The position numbers and the translations under genes were made by a program. A DNA stretch of 64,000 bases from Thermothielavioides terrestris NRRL 8126 (lineage: Eukaryota > Ascomycota > Sordariomycetes > Sordariales > Chaetomiaceae): positions 1,969,501 through 2,033,500 of the forward strand of contig NC_016459.1 of the NCBI RefSeq assembly GCF_000226115.1, written 5' to 3'. Under the pieces are notes generated by a model, which saw only the letters and a list, made by a program, of their open reading frames with translations, did not search any database and had not been told where the DNA came from. Below, one piece after another: positions 1-11,699 of the stretch (positions within the stretch are counted from its first letter, which is position 1; each line of letters starts with the position of its first letter).

Positions 1-475
1 AACTATATTGAAAGTCTAATAGTACTTATAATAGGTTAGGTTCAAATTGTAAGCTATATAGGCGATATCCGACTCGTCGGTACTATCGGAAATAGATAAC
101 TTGCGATCGGCCTTAGCTTCGTTATTAGCTTCTAAATCGGATAATGTTTTTAAATCGGCGTTGTCAATAAAGTACGTTCGGTCTTAGGCTTGATTGTTAT
201 ACTTAGAATTATAGTTATCTAAGCAGTATTTACCGCTTTAATTCTAATCTCGATTATAGCAGTTATCGTCGTAGTTTTAGCAATCGTCGCTATAGCGATC
301 AGTACGTCTAGAGAGCTTTTTATTAGACTTAGTATTACTAGAAGTAGTAGACTTACTAGTAAGCGAAGACTTCTTCAACTCTAGGAACTTATCGCGAGCT
401 ATAGTAATAAGCATAGGTCGAACTTCTATAATTTTATATATATAGCGCACTAGAGTGTACTTTGTCTTTAGCTAT
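1..475 (-). pseudogene. Element D gag, C-terminal part (RIP-damaged)
   Basis: Read on the minus strand this stretch is one frame of hydrophilic sequence, rich in Ser, Lys, Asp and Asn, interrupted only by stops of the TAG/TAA kind. It continues in frame from the segment that starts at 7799 once GypA copy 1 and one 5-bp target duplication are removed. It contains a Cys/Asn-rich patch (CYNRDQNQSGKYC) near 205-250 that could be a decayed nucleic-acid-binding knuckle, followed by an acidic tail. By position, the C-terminal end of a retrotransposon gag polyprotein is the best reading; pol would follow left of base 1. The assignment to gag is an inference from the upstream half and the context. Confidence 0.6.
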
Positions 476-861
476 TGTAACGGCATAGCACGCTAACCAC
501 CGTCATATAACTTGCGCACGGACCTGTTATGTAACTATACACTTACGTGACCTCCCGAGTTAGTAGATTTACAGGATTCGAGTCGACTTCTAGATTAGGA
601 AGGAGGGGTTGACTTACTGATAAGGAAAAACGCGCTAATAAGACGAACCACGTCTTACTCTACAATATACAGACTTTGTAGCCCTACTATAAATTGTAGC
701 CCTACTGTAAATTGTCTATACGTACTACCTAAGGTATTTGAGTATAGTTTTCTACCTATATATTGATAGTTTTCCTCTCTCTCCTTAGACTTGAAGTCTT
801 CGTCAATTAAGGATCAATTCAGCTACGAGTTATCTAGCATTTGTTTTACCTTGCTATAATA
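476..861 (+). repeat. GypA copy 1, 5' LTR
   Basis: The 386-bp LTR starts TGTAACGGCATAGC and ends with a decayed form of CCTTGCCGTGACA, judged from cleaner copies at 52565 and 60864. The ends form a near-perfect inverted repeat (TGTGACGGCA against TGTCACGGCA). An internal 18-bp direct duplication lies at 676-711. The same LTR recurs at 7408, 30615, 37547, 52565, 57226 and 60864. Confidence 0.93.
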
Positions 862-1170
862 TTACTTCAAGTCTCACTACTATAGGCCTATAAAAGCGAT
901 ATAATATCCAATATAGTCTTTCCCGATAGGACTAGTTTAGTTGGCTAGGGAACCTAAATCTCTAATAGAACCTTCGACTTACCAACAGTGTAGTGCGACA
1001 GGTTAGCTAGGAACCAATTAGTACCGAGGATAAACTGTCAAGTGTACAATAGGTTGCTAATAGTGAAGTAACCTCCGATCGACTAGTAGTAAGTAGTGCG
1101 ATCACCCTATTAAAGTGATTCAACTATATCGATCGATAGAAGAAGTCCCGAAAGAGGTACAATATCGACA
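862..1170 (+). other. GypA copy 1 untranslated leader
   Basis: This 309-bp stretch between LTR and gag has no coding signal. It begins TTACTTCAAGTC directly after the LTR. There is no TGG-initial tRNA primer-binding site at that position, so priming may be of another type, for example the self-priming known in Tf1-like chromoviruses. That last point is an inference. Confidence 0.5.
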
Positions 1171-2969
1171 ATGGCTTATAAGATAGAGAACGTAGGTTAT
1201 ACTCTTGGGCCTACCGAATAGGGCTAGAACACTTAGAAGATTGATCTAGTAGATCTCTATAAATTCAATGTAGGAGGTAACTAAGATACTTGAATTCGAT
1301 CGAAGATTAGTGATTTAACTCTGTTTAGCTCTTAAACCTAAATAACTACCGACTTGATCAAGGAATATAAACTTACAAATCCTATTTCTAAGTTTTTCGA
1401 CTAAATTAGTTAGATCGAATATTCGGCTAAGGAATAGAAGATAGATTTAATTAAGCGGTATCTAAGGCTTAAAAATAAGTACATTGCTATTACCTATTTT
1501 CTTTAGGATAACGAACCGATTGCTCCTAAAGAGATCTAGCCGTTGAGTACTAAATAGGTCAATTAGTTGTAAGACAATAATCTTATTAAGATAATTCGAT
1601 TAATCATTATATAGTATAATATAGTAATTGGATAGGCTATAGCTCTACGAGTTATCTATAATATACTAGCTAATTCGATAGCAGTGCTATTTATAAAGGT
1701 TTAATAGTTTAAATAAGAACAAGGCAATATCCCTAACCCTAAAGAACTTTCTACTTTATATATCTAAGTCGAAGTACTCTTATACGATAAGATAGTATTG
1801 GAAGATAAGAGGACGGAACTCCTTAAGAAGATTGTTAATATAGTTGATCTATAGGGCTAAGCTATACCCTTAACCTAAACCGAATTAATATAAACTAAGA
1901 CGTATATAGAGTTATATAACCTTGATCGTCCAATCTTAATAATTAAAAAGACTTCCAAACCTACAACCTATATAAAAACTATAAAGATTGCTAACCCTAA
2001 GAAGTTTACTAATAGCAAAGACCTAAAGTATTTAGTCTAGAAGGTAGCTATACTTTAGAAGATTAAAGGGAACTACGAATTATTTCTAATAGAGGACTCG
2101 AAATTCGGATATACAATGTCCTTTATTGGTAGCAAAGTAATAGAGGCTCTTATACCTTACCTCGAGGAGGATATAGCAAAGCTAATCACTAATCTTAATA
2201 AGTTATTCGACTTTTTAGACGGATTTTACACTAATTATATCGAACTCTATTATATAAAGAATAATTTTATAGTCTTAAAGATAGGATCTACACCTTATTG
2301 TAAGTTCTTTACTAAGTTTGTCTATCTTACTACTAAGTCTAAGAAACCTAAGGATAAGTAGAAAGAAGAATTCTATACTCGACTCTCTTAGAGCCTATAT
2401 TTCTAGATAGCAAGAGACCTAGTCGATCCGAATATTAGCTTTAACGACTTTACTTGCCTTAGACACTAGTTCTCCTTGCTCTAGGAGATAGCTAAAAAGG
2501 ATTAGAAAGATAGAAAATCTAGTTCACTAGGATCTAGACAACTAAACGGAGGAATAGCTCCTATAAAGAAGAAAGAAAAGACCCTTTAGCTAGATAGTTC
2601 TAGTAGAGGCAAGGCTAAATTAGGATCTCCTAGGCTCTCTTAGAAGGAGCGTAATACCCTAAAAAAGGAGGGCAAGTGCTTTTATTACTAGGAGACTAAT
2701 TATATAAAGGCGTAGTGCCTAAAATATATTGTAGTTACAATTAAGAAGATAGAGGTAGACCTAGAGAAAATGACGAACTTAGTCAAAGAAAATAAGATTA
2801 AGACTATTGAATTAAAAAACTAAGAGCTCTAAGGAAAGTAGACTCTAGCTTAGGGCTAGATATTAGATTAGTAGTTACTTAGGTAGACCTTTAATAGCTT
2901 ATAGGCGGTTAAAGTCTCTCCTTCCCCTATATATTAGCTATTAATAGAACTAGTATTACTATTATTATA
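1171..2969 (+). pseudogene. GypA copy 1 gag (RIP-damaged)
   Basis: The gag polyprotein forms the capsid that packages the element RNA. An ATG at 1171 opens a frame (frame 1) that is readable to about 2950 with only TAG/TAA interruptions plus one TGA. The capsid-like core lies at about 2100-2480, and its longest uninterrupted piece is 2116-2361. A basic linker follows. Near 2668-2712 there is a zinc knuckle of the CX2CX4HX4C type; here the second Cys reads Tyr and the His reads Tyr, while copy 2 keeps CFYC. A Lys/Glu-rich stretch lies at the end. The next gene is in frame 3, so the family probably used a frameshift, or an indel separates the two. The start is supported by the matching ATG at 31310 in copy 2. 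Confidence 0.85.
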
Positions 2970-5900
2970 TTCGTTGACTCTAGAGTAAATAGATACGTCT
3001 TCTTTAATTGAACCTATATAAAGCGAATCGCTAAGAAACTTAGCGTTAAAGGGACACTACTTAAGACTTTAATCTCTATAAAAGACTTCTAGGGCTAATC
3101 CGTAGACCCTATCGACTCGATCCTAAGACTCGACCTCCGAATTGATAGGAGAATATAGAAAGACACTTTATTTTTAGCTCTTAATATAGGGAAGGAGCAT
3201 TAGCTATTACTAGGCTAATAGTAGCTTACTTACTACGATATTCTACTAGATACTCGCTAGTATCGACTAATCTAGTTTAAAGATAAACTATATAATTTAG
3301 AATAGAATTATATTCTTAAGATTCTTTATAACTCCCTTGTTCTTAAGGCACTAAACCCTAAACACTAAAAGGATATTAAATAAAGAGACTAAGCGATAGA
3401 GCATTAAGATTAGCGTTAGAAGACTTAATAATAGCTATAAATACTAAAGTATAGAGAAACATTTTCTAAACCTTTACTTAATAAATCCTATTAATTAGTA
3501 TAACCTACTAAAGATCTAGGAATATATCGATTAATATAACCTAAGACAAGCCTAGGATTATATCAATTAGTATAACTCGAAGTCTTTAAAATATATACTA
3601 CTAAGAGCAATCTCACTGAACCCCTTAAGAAACCCCTTTAGAAGGTATCGTTTAAAGGCGTATAGGACAATAGCCTCTAAAAGATAGACTAAGCACTGAA
3701 AGGAGAGGAATTTATCTCCCTAAGAACCTATATTCAACCTATAACACCTAAGGAAGAGAAGGAATAGGCCGTCTCCTAGGTAGAAGAGGGCAAGCGACTA
3801 TAGATTCTAGAAGACCCGATTAAAGCTATAGTTATCTCTACTATAGCCTTTGACAAAATGTTCCTTAAAGGAAACCGACGAGGGAATTCTATATTAGGGT
3901 TTATTACAATCGCCTAGATCGACTAAGCTATCGAGGCTAAGAAGACTAGTAAACTCCTTAACGACGAGGACGAAAAGGTCTAAGCCTAAATTGAAAAAGC
4001 GATTACAAAGTACCTTTACTTTACTAAATTTACTAATATATTCTTGAAAAAGGAATTCGATAAAATACTACTAAAGTATAAATACAACTATAAGATTAAA
4101 CTTACTAGACTATTACCTTAGTGAGTAAGCCCTCTATACTCCTATATCCTCAACTAGCTAGAGACTATAAAAAAGTATCTAGTTGAGAACCTATAGAAGG
4201 GTTTCATTAAGCCGAATACCGCTTTATATAGCTCCTTTATACTCTTCGCTATTAAAAGAGACGAGACCTAGAGATTTTATATCGACTATTGAGCTTTAAA
4301 TAAGGTTATCGTCAAGGACTACTACCTACTACTCTATATTGATAAAACCTTACGACAACTAGGAAACGCTAAAATCTTCACTAAGATCAATATCTAATAA
4401 GCCTTCTACCGAATCCAACTTGCCTTTAAAAGCGAAGACCTAACAACTTTCTAAACCTAATATAGTCAATTCCGCTATAAGGTCCTACCGTTCGGCCTAT
4501 ACAATGGACCTACTACCTTCTAGCGATTCGTCAATTCCTAGTTCTTTAAGTACCTCGATATATTTATAACCGCCTATATCAATAACCTAATTATCTACTC
4601 TTAGAATAAGGAAGAGCACTATAAATATATACGACTTGTCCTCTAGAAGCTATATAAAGTAGGTCTCTAGGCGGATATTAAGAAATACGAATTCTATACT
4701 ACTAAAACCAAGTTCCTTAGGTTTATCGTCAACATTGAAGACGTCTAAGTAGACCTAAAGAAGATTAAGACGATAGTTTCTTAGGACCGACCTACTACTA
4801 TATAGGGAGTATAAGCCTTCTTTAGATTCTACAACTTTTACTACCAATTTATCTATAAGTATAGAAGGATTATATATCTTCTATAGCGCTTAACCGTTAA
4901 GGGAAAACCATTTAAATAGACCAAAGAATATAAAGAAGCCTTTTAAGAACTTAAGAGGCGAATGACTAACACCCTACTCCTTAAATACTACGATCCTATT
5001 AGAGAGAGCTAAATCAAAGTCGATATATCTAGTAGAGTTATAGCTAGAGTCTTCTAATAGAAATATAACAATAGTTAGTACCCTATTGTATTCTTCTTAA
5101 GAACGATATCTAGACTAGAAAGCAATTACCCTATCTACGATAAAGAGCTCTTTGCCATTGTATATACCGTTGAAGAATAGTACCTAATGCTACTTAGCCT
5201 CTAATAGTGGTTCAACATCTTATTCGACTATTATACGTTATAATACTTTATATAAAAGAGGCTACTTAATATATAATAAGCTAGATAGGCTAAGCTCCTC
5301 TCTACCCTAGATTTTTAAATCGTCTACCGACCTAGTAAGTAGAACGCTATTGCCAATACCCTATCCTACAAGGCTAAGGAGCTCGCTACCTAGAAGGAAG
5401 TCTAAGAAGCTTACTATACCTAGACGGTTCTCCCTAAGAGTAAGCTAGACCTATAGATCTTAGAGGAGCTAGAGTTGCTACCTAAGGAGCCTACTAAGTA
5501 CGACTTACAGTATATAATCTGTTAAATCGAAGTCGACGAATCTAAGCCGTCTTACCTACAATGACTCGAAGGATACGAACTAGTAGATACTATCTTTAAA
5601 GTAAACTAGGAGAGCGAAGCCCTAGAGAGTTTTTAGGAGCTTGCTCGCTAGAATAATACCGACTAGACTCTAAGCAATAGTAGCCTACTACTAAAGGGAG
5701 GGAGGCTAATAGTTCTACTAAATAGTTATCTACGAACCTACCTATTAGCTAAGATCTATAACTAGATCTCTATAGCCTACCTAGGCAAAAATAAGATATA
5801 AAAGTTAGTCTAAAGACAATACTTCTAGCTAAGGCAAATAGAAGATATCGATAGGTTCGTTAAGAATTGCTAGACCTACCGACGTTCCTATATACCCTAT

Positions 5901-7407
5901 AATAAGCTACTAAGCCTCCTTAAGCCTCTAGAAGTCCCTATAAGACCTTGGCAACATATTACTATAGACTTCTATACAATGCCCTAAGACAAGTTGGGCT
6001 ATAACCAAGTCTTCGTTGTAGTAGACCACCTAGGGAAGTATAGCTACTTACTCCTCTACTATAAGACTACTACTACTAAAGAGATAGTACAACTCTATTA
6101 CTAATATATTTAGTATATTTATAGAGCCCTAGAATTGATCACTTTAGACTAAGGCCCTTAGTTTATCTTAGTATTCTAGGATAAGTTCTATAAGATCCTT
6201 AGAATTAACCTACGCCTCTCTTCTTTAGAGTACCCCTAGACAGATAGGTAGACTAAAATTATAAATCAATACCTCGACTAGCGTCTATACCCCTTTGTTA
6301 ACTATTTCTAAGACAATTAGTTAGAATTACTATCTACAATAGATTTTATTTAAGCTATTTTACTCTATTTATCTATTAGCTTCGCCTTATTCGAGGTTAA
6401 GACTAGTATACTCTCCTAGATAACCTATAATTAATAAGAGTATACTTGAGAATTCAATAGTATTAAAGATAAGCTTAATTATACTAAAGTATAAGAGATG
6501 CTCTCTAGAATCAATTCTACTATCTAATTCGCTAAAGAAAGTATATAAAAAGCCTAGGAAGCCTAAAAGTAGTAAATAGATAAGTATTAGCGACTAGAAG
6601 AATTTGAAGTTAATTAGGAGGTCTATATTACAAAGGGCTACTAGTAGACGAACCAACTAAGCGATAAGCTCGACTACCTAGTCGCTAGGCCTTTTCTAAT
6701 TATTGCTAAGAAAGGTCATTCCTATAAGCTAAAGCTACCTAAGACCTAGAAGATATACCTAGTATTTACTCTAGATCGACTCTAGAGGGTACCGAATAAC
6801 CTGTTACTAGGTTAGGAGCCCTAGCCTAAGCTATTGATTGAGGTAGACGGCGAATTAGAATAGTAAATCGAAAAGATTCTTGCCTCCTAGATATTTAAAG
6901 GGAAACTCTAGTATCGTGTTCAATAGATTGGTTAGGGCGAAGACCTTGAATAGTACGACGCTACCAATTTCAAGAATATACTATACCGTCTTTGGGAGTT
7001 CTACGAGGAATTCCCCTATATAGCTAGACCACTTCGGCGATTGCTATAATAGCTAAAAACTTATAAGGAGGATTACTTTGATAATAAATACCTAGATAAT
7101 AACCTACTAATACCTAAAGGACAATGCGATCTAACTCGATCTAGGAGACGTTGTATATATATATAAACCTACTATAAGGTCGTAGAATGACATTTTATCC
7201 TAGCTCCCTCGTATACCTATTGGCCTAGATACAGTATCTTATATAGCCTAGCGGGCTATAGGGCAGATTTCCAAGTCCTATAGAACTCAATTGTATAAAC
7301 TTTGTAAAAAATAGGCTTGTAAGCCAACTCTTCTAATTACTAATAGCTAGCGGAGGACTGCAATATATCCGTTGTATAGATACAACGCTTTTTCGAGGGG
7401 GGGGTGA
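2970..7407 (+). pseudogene. GypA copy 1 pol with chromodomain (RIP-damaged)
   Basis: One frame (frame 3) covers the whole stretch, with many TAG/TAA stops. Domains in order: retropepsin-like protease at about 2970-3240, starting FVDS (family D-S/T-G); RT at about 4110-4640, with a decayed YxDD box reading YINNLIIYS at about 4573; RNase H at about 4990-5350, ending in a SKQNAIANTLS motif; integrase at about 5830-6560, with a CX2C knuckle in which the second Cys is now Tyr, the first catalytic Asp in TIDFYTMP and the second in DQGPQF; and a chromodomain at about 6865-7050 (GKLQYRV, later FKNILYRLWEF). Chromodomains steer such integrases to marked chromatin. The frame stays readable up to the polypurine tract. 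Confidence 0.9.
7395..7407 (+). other. GypA copy 1 polypurine tract
   Basis: A run of eight G residues followed by GTGA-type purine sequence sits directly before the 3' LTR. It is the expected primer site for plus-strand DNA synthesis. The same G-run precedes the 3' LTR in copies 2, 3 and 5. Confidence 0.85.
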
Positions 7408-7793
7408 TATAACAATATAGTACGTTAACCACCATTATATAACTTGTATATAGACCTATCACGTAACTATATACTTATATAACCTCCTAAGTTGGTAGAT
7501 TTATAGGATTCGAGTCGACTTCCAGATTAGGAAGGAGGGGTTGACTTACCAATAAGGAAAAACGCGTTGATAAGGCGAACTACGTCTTACCCTGCAATAT
7601 ATAGACTTTATAGCCCCACTGCAAATTACAGCCCTACTGCAAATTGTCTATATACACCACCTAAGGTATTTGAGCACAGTTTTCCACCTATATATTGATA
7701 GTTTTCCTCTCTCTCCTCAGACTTGAAGTCTTCGTCAATCAAGAATCAATTCAGCTACGAGTTATCCAGCACTTGTTTTGCCTTGCCGTAATA
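7408..7793 (+). repeat. GypA copy 1, 3' LTR
   Basis: This 386-bp LTR is equal in length to the 5' LTR. Its first 16 bases differ from the cleanest copy (30615) at six positions, all G-to-A or C-to-T. It is followed at once by the target duplication GCTAT (7794-7798). Confidence 0.93.
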
Positions 7794-7798
7794 GCTAT

Positions 7799-9950
7799 AG
7801 AAGAAAAGATATAATTATTAAATCTAAACGATTATAGATAGTACCTATAGTGTTGTACTAATTGGAATTGTTATAATTGATCTAGCTTACTATATATATA
7901 AAACGTAACTTCTTTTAGAAGAAGTTTATTAGAGCGTCGGAGTTCTCTACGATATACCTAATAGTTAATCGTCCTTAGTTAAACTTATCGATAGCTACTT
8001 AGCAATCTATTGTAAAACGCTCTACTAATTGATCAAAGACTATATAAAGGCCTGCTTAACGCTACTATAAGCGCTCCTATATAATAACTTCGCTATTCTA
8101 CTAGAGGAGGGCTTAGCTAGCGAGAACTATAGGCAAGAGGTACAGGATTTGCTAGGCTATATTGTAGCAAGTATCGAGGTCCTCTAGAAAAGTTGACAAA
8201 CGCTAGATAAAGCAATAGATATTAATAAAAATTATGTTTTTACTATCTATAACGATACCTATATCGTTAGGGTCCTCGTGACTAGGATTAAAAATACTAA
8301 TGTTATTACATTTAATCTTAAAGGCAGAGATAGATCGGCTACCTCTAGTACCTACAGTATTATACAAGTGCTCTTAATAGCTATAGTTTAGAGAAGGTAG
8401 AAAAGGTAGGCGGTTATTTAGGTAGTTGCCTAGATAACGCTTACTATCGCTATCGTCTAGGTCGCTTAGGTCGTTTAGATCGTAGCTACTAGCGTTAGCG
8501 AGCTACCTAAGAGGCAGCGTAGCTAGGTGGCTATAACGCGACCTATCTTAGCGTAGGTCGCTATAAAGCGACGTAGCCTAGTGTAAGCCGCTATAAGGTG
8601 GTGTAGCCTAGCGTTGGTCGCCCTAAGGCGACGTAGCCTAGTATACGCTACCTAAGGGCGGGTCGTCAAGGCGTACAATAGGGGCTTAGCGTACTAGCGG
8701 TATACCTATAGCTAGGTTGTAAGCTACACCGATGTCGATACCTTCTAAAGGAATAGGAAAGGCGGTTTATAAACGAGGTTGTATATACTAAACTAAGGGA
8801 GGCGTATAGAGGCTCTCAAACAAAGAGGCCGCTATTATAACCGAATAGCGGCTCTAGGTCAAGGAGGCGTATGCCTATAGCCCTATAATCGACGTAGGAG
8901 TAGCTAGCAAAGGCTCCTTAGCTAGTATAGGATTAGCTAATAGGCTCTTACCGGCTAACCGAGCAATAGTATCGTTAATCTTGCTTAGCTAATCGTCGGT
9001 ATTATATATATATTAAGCGAAAAGCTCTTCTCGATACTAAGCCTGTCGTATAGCTTCTATATTGTCGTCAACGGTAGCCTAAAGGCGGTTAATAGCCTTA
9101 GACAAGCCTTCTAGACACTAGTAATAGGTCGTTAGCGTCTCGAGCGTTTATTCAATATCGGCGATATCGCCTTGGAGCTTATTAACAATTTTAATAGTGC
9201 CCTTAAGAAGAACAGCGTATATATTAACGGTCTAGCCAAACTATTTGATAAAAGGCTAATTAGTGTTGACCTCAATATACTCTAGGAGGTTTAGAATATC
9301 TTCTACTTCCTTAGGATCGCTCTAGGTATCTTCGAAAGATAGCTTATTGCCTAGTTGTATATTATTAAGATCGTCTTATTCGACGATAGGCTCCTAAGGC
9401 ATAGGAGGCTCTAAGGCTAAGGGAATAAAGCCTTTATAAAGGGTATATATCGTCTCTTCGATCTTCTTAGATATAGCGGCATCGCATTTAGAAAGCTGCT
9501 TAGCTAGTAAGGAGGTATAAGAATAAGTGATATAGCTATAATTAGCTATCTTAACTATCGCCTTAGTTTAAACTATAGGAGCTAGGTCGAATAGGCGTAT
9601 CATTGACTAGTTTAATCAGCTAATTAAGGTCGATTAAGGATAGTCGACAAAGGCTTACTAAAAGGTTCGTTAGATTGAGGAAGAGGGCGTTCTAATCGCT
9701 ATTGGCTATCGCTACTACGTGAGAAGAACTAGATAGTTGATTAGCCACTGCTATCGGTGATACTATTGGCGATCGCCGCTATATAGACTAATTGATCAAT
9801 AGCTAAAGATCGTAATCGCTATCGGTAGAACCGCTATGCGATCGAGGCTCTTCAACTAAATCGTCGTTCGAAGGTAGGATGCTTTCAATACTATCGACCT
9901 CGTTAAGTCGCTATACGAAGAAAGCAGAGGTTTAACCGGCTACTGCTATT
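7799..9950 (-). pseudogene. Element D gag, N-terminal and capsid part (RIP-damaged)
   Basis: The minus strand reads as a long retrotransposon gag interrupted only by TAG/TAA stops. The first in-frame ATG I can place is at 9603-9601, but the frame is open further upstream and the true start is uncertain. Residues encoded at about 9560-8700 are acidic and Gln-rich with heptad-like spacing, suggesting a coiled coil. A 10-residue repeat block follows (8531-8650). The capsid-like part at about 8400-7800 contains SHEDPNDIGIVIDSKNIIF, then DRLxxFLEDL-type helices, resembling fungal gag proteins. The gene continues at 475-1 after GypA copy 1. The plus strand is also fairly open here, but the minus reading is the more hydrophilic one and joins across the insertion in frame. 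Confidence 0.65.
8531..8650 (-). repeat. Four tandem 30-bp units inside D gag
   Basis: Four consecutive units of exactly 30 bp (starting 8531, 8561, 8591, 8621) share the core GTAGCCTAG and flanking CTATAA/CCTAAG blocks. Partial units lie on both sides. The period is a multiple of three, so the array keeps the frame and encodes a 10-residue repeat. Confidence 0.85.
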
Positions 9951-10134
9951 GGCAAGGCTACTACGTAAACTAGTCGATTGATAATAATAAAGAAAGAAAA
10001 TAATTAGGTCAATGATCTTATAGTTATAGCTACTACTTAATATAGAGAAGTGCTATAGATATATAGAATAATAAGATATAGATTGATAATAGTAGTAGAT
10101 CGAAGATCTAGGCGGTAGTGCGCTAAGAAATATA
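9951..10134 (-). other. Element D 5' leader
   Basis: This AT-rich segment between the D LTR and the first readable gag sequence has no coding signal I can support. The sequence after the LTR on the minus strand (GATATATATTTC) has no clear tRNA-type primer-binding site, which may have been lost to mutation. Confidence 0.35.
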
Positions 10135-10287
10135 TATCTATAGGGCAGAACACATATATGCACACCGCTTACCCAAATGGGCTTAGCGTTGCAAAGTTTG
10201 CAACGCAGGGCGTAGAGCACCCTTATCTAATCTATGTATATAGACACATAGGCTACATAACCCCTCTGTTCCTCCTGCCCTATATCA
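10135..10287 (-). repeat. Probable 5' LTR of element D (about 150 bp)
   Basis: On the minus strand the block begins TGATATAGGGCAGG and ends CTGCCCTATAGATA, so the ends form a 10-bp perfect inverted repeat (TATAGGGCAG). It lies exactly where the match between the two B copies stops and directly upstream of the D gag, which fits a short 5' LTR. A 21-bp palindrome with a one-base centre lies at 10186-10206. The partner LTR is outside the window, so a small inverted-repeat (MITE-like) element flanked by TA remains an alternative. Confidence 0.5.
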
Positions 10288-10292
10288 AGCTC

Positions 10293-11690
10293 CTATATAC
10301 GAATTTACAATCTAAAAACTAAGATATCGAATAACTAGTGTGCCTACGACGTCTTATAGGAAATTACTAATAAAGTAGACAACTAAAGGCTATTGTTATA
10401 TAGGATTATAAACCACTAGATCGATCTTTTGCTAGTGCTGAAAACAAACATTTTTATAGCCTAGAAATATATCTAGGTAGTTTAAAGCAAGATAAGGGAC
10501 CCGCTAATACCGAAAGATAAGCGCTATACTAACGAGTATACTACAATCTTAGTCGAATATAAGGCTATCTATAGTATAATTAAGATCTTCTAACTAAACG
10601 TTAGGCTACTAAATATCTAATAGGTCCTGCTAAGCAACTAGCAAGATTAGTATAGAATATAGCGATCAATTTATATCAACGATAGGCTAGTTGATATAAT
10701 CGAATAGCACTATAACACCTTAGCCTTTCGTCTAATATATATAGAGCACTATAATAGTAGACCGCTTAGACGTTAGATATACTATCTCGCTATATATCTA
10801 AACTAAGCTTCGGCTCTCTTAATCTAAGTATAGGGTCGTAAATAAGTGCTACACTTCCTTTTTATATTCGCCCTCTAGGCAAAGGAAGACTAATACACCT
10901 ATAGCAACAAAGTTCTTTACTAAAGCTACAAACTATTATACTAGCGTTCGACAACTCTTTTTAGTAAAGATAAAGATATCTATATAATCTAGCCCTTCAA
11001 TAGCTACGCTTCTCTTACTCCTCTTTTTACTAATAAGTGTACTAACTATATTTAGTCGAAGAAGGAATATACCTAGACTTACGTCTATAGGAATAATTAG
11101 AAGTACCTAGCTTAGAACTTGATCTTATAGGGCTATCTCCTATATAATCTAAGGAATAATCCTAGGTTGAAGCTACGCCTAGAAGAAGTAGGCTAAAAGT
11201 AGTTTATCTTACTAAAGGATGCTATTAAAGAGTAGATAGCGTAGTACTAGGTTAATTGTAAAAGCTTATACTACTAAAGGACAGAGACAATGGACAAGGA
11301 CGAGTAGGGAGTAGAATATAGTCTAGGAGCTTAGCCTATAAATAGTAGATTAAAGACTATATACTTTAATTATAGATTTTTCTTAGCCTTAATTAGTAGT
11401 CCTATACAATAGAAACTATCTATCTAGAGGATAGAAATAAAAAGAAAAAGGTATAAATAACTATAAGGCCCCTAAGAGCAGAGTTACCCCCTAGGAGGAA
11501 AACTTAGGTACTAGCGAAAAAGAATAAGGTCTTAAAGGCTAAAAATAAGCGAAGGACAGTGGATAGACAAAGACTAAATAAGACATAGCTAACGGAGATA
11601 TTACTAGCGAGTAGGAGGCCGATATAACAATAGGTATTAGGAAGGAAATGTAGCTAAACGCCGGTAGAACTATTGGAGGTAGCAGCTTCT
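10293..11690 (+). pseudogene. Antisense reading frame of family B, copy in B1
   Basis: This plus-strand frame runs opposite to gag-pol of its host element and is broken by TAG/TAA stops in the same way as true genes here. The hydrophilic N-terminal half contains KISNNQ near 10321 and IRDPLIPKDKR near 10500; the C-terminal half is Lys/Arg/Gln-rich. I do not recognise the family. The same frame is present in B2 (28370 down to 26955), where it extends slightly further upstream. In B1 the start is cut by element D. No motif lets me assign a function. It could be a captured gene or part of an older nested element. Confidence 0.55.
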
Positions 11691-11699
11691 ATACTCTCC

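Larger units (their letters stand above)
476..7793 (+). mobile_element. GypA copy 1, complete Ty3/gypsy chromovirus (RIP-inactivated)
   Basis: This is a full-length LTR retrotransposon of 7318 bp with two 386-bp LTRs, a gag frame, a pol frame and a polypurine tract. The 5-bp target duplication GCTAT is present at 471-475 and 7794-7798, so both ends are exact. It lies in the gag gene of element D, whose frame resumes after it. The internal order is gag, protease, RT, RNase H, integrase, chromodomain, which defines a Ty3/gypsy chromovirus. All frames are broken by TAG/TAA stops. Copy 2 has identical LTR-to-LTR spacing (constant offset of 30139), so the family has diverged mostly by transitions rather than indels. 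Confidence 0.95.

Noticed and set aside
8000..8700. A plus-strand gene opposite D gag (a charged reading beginning near 8090)
   Set aside because: The minus-strand frame is as open, is gag-like and joins in frame across GypA copy 1; the plus reading is taken as its shadow.
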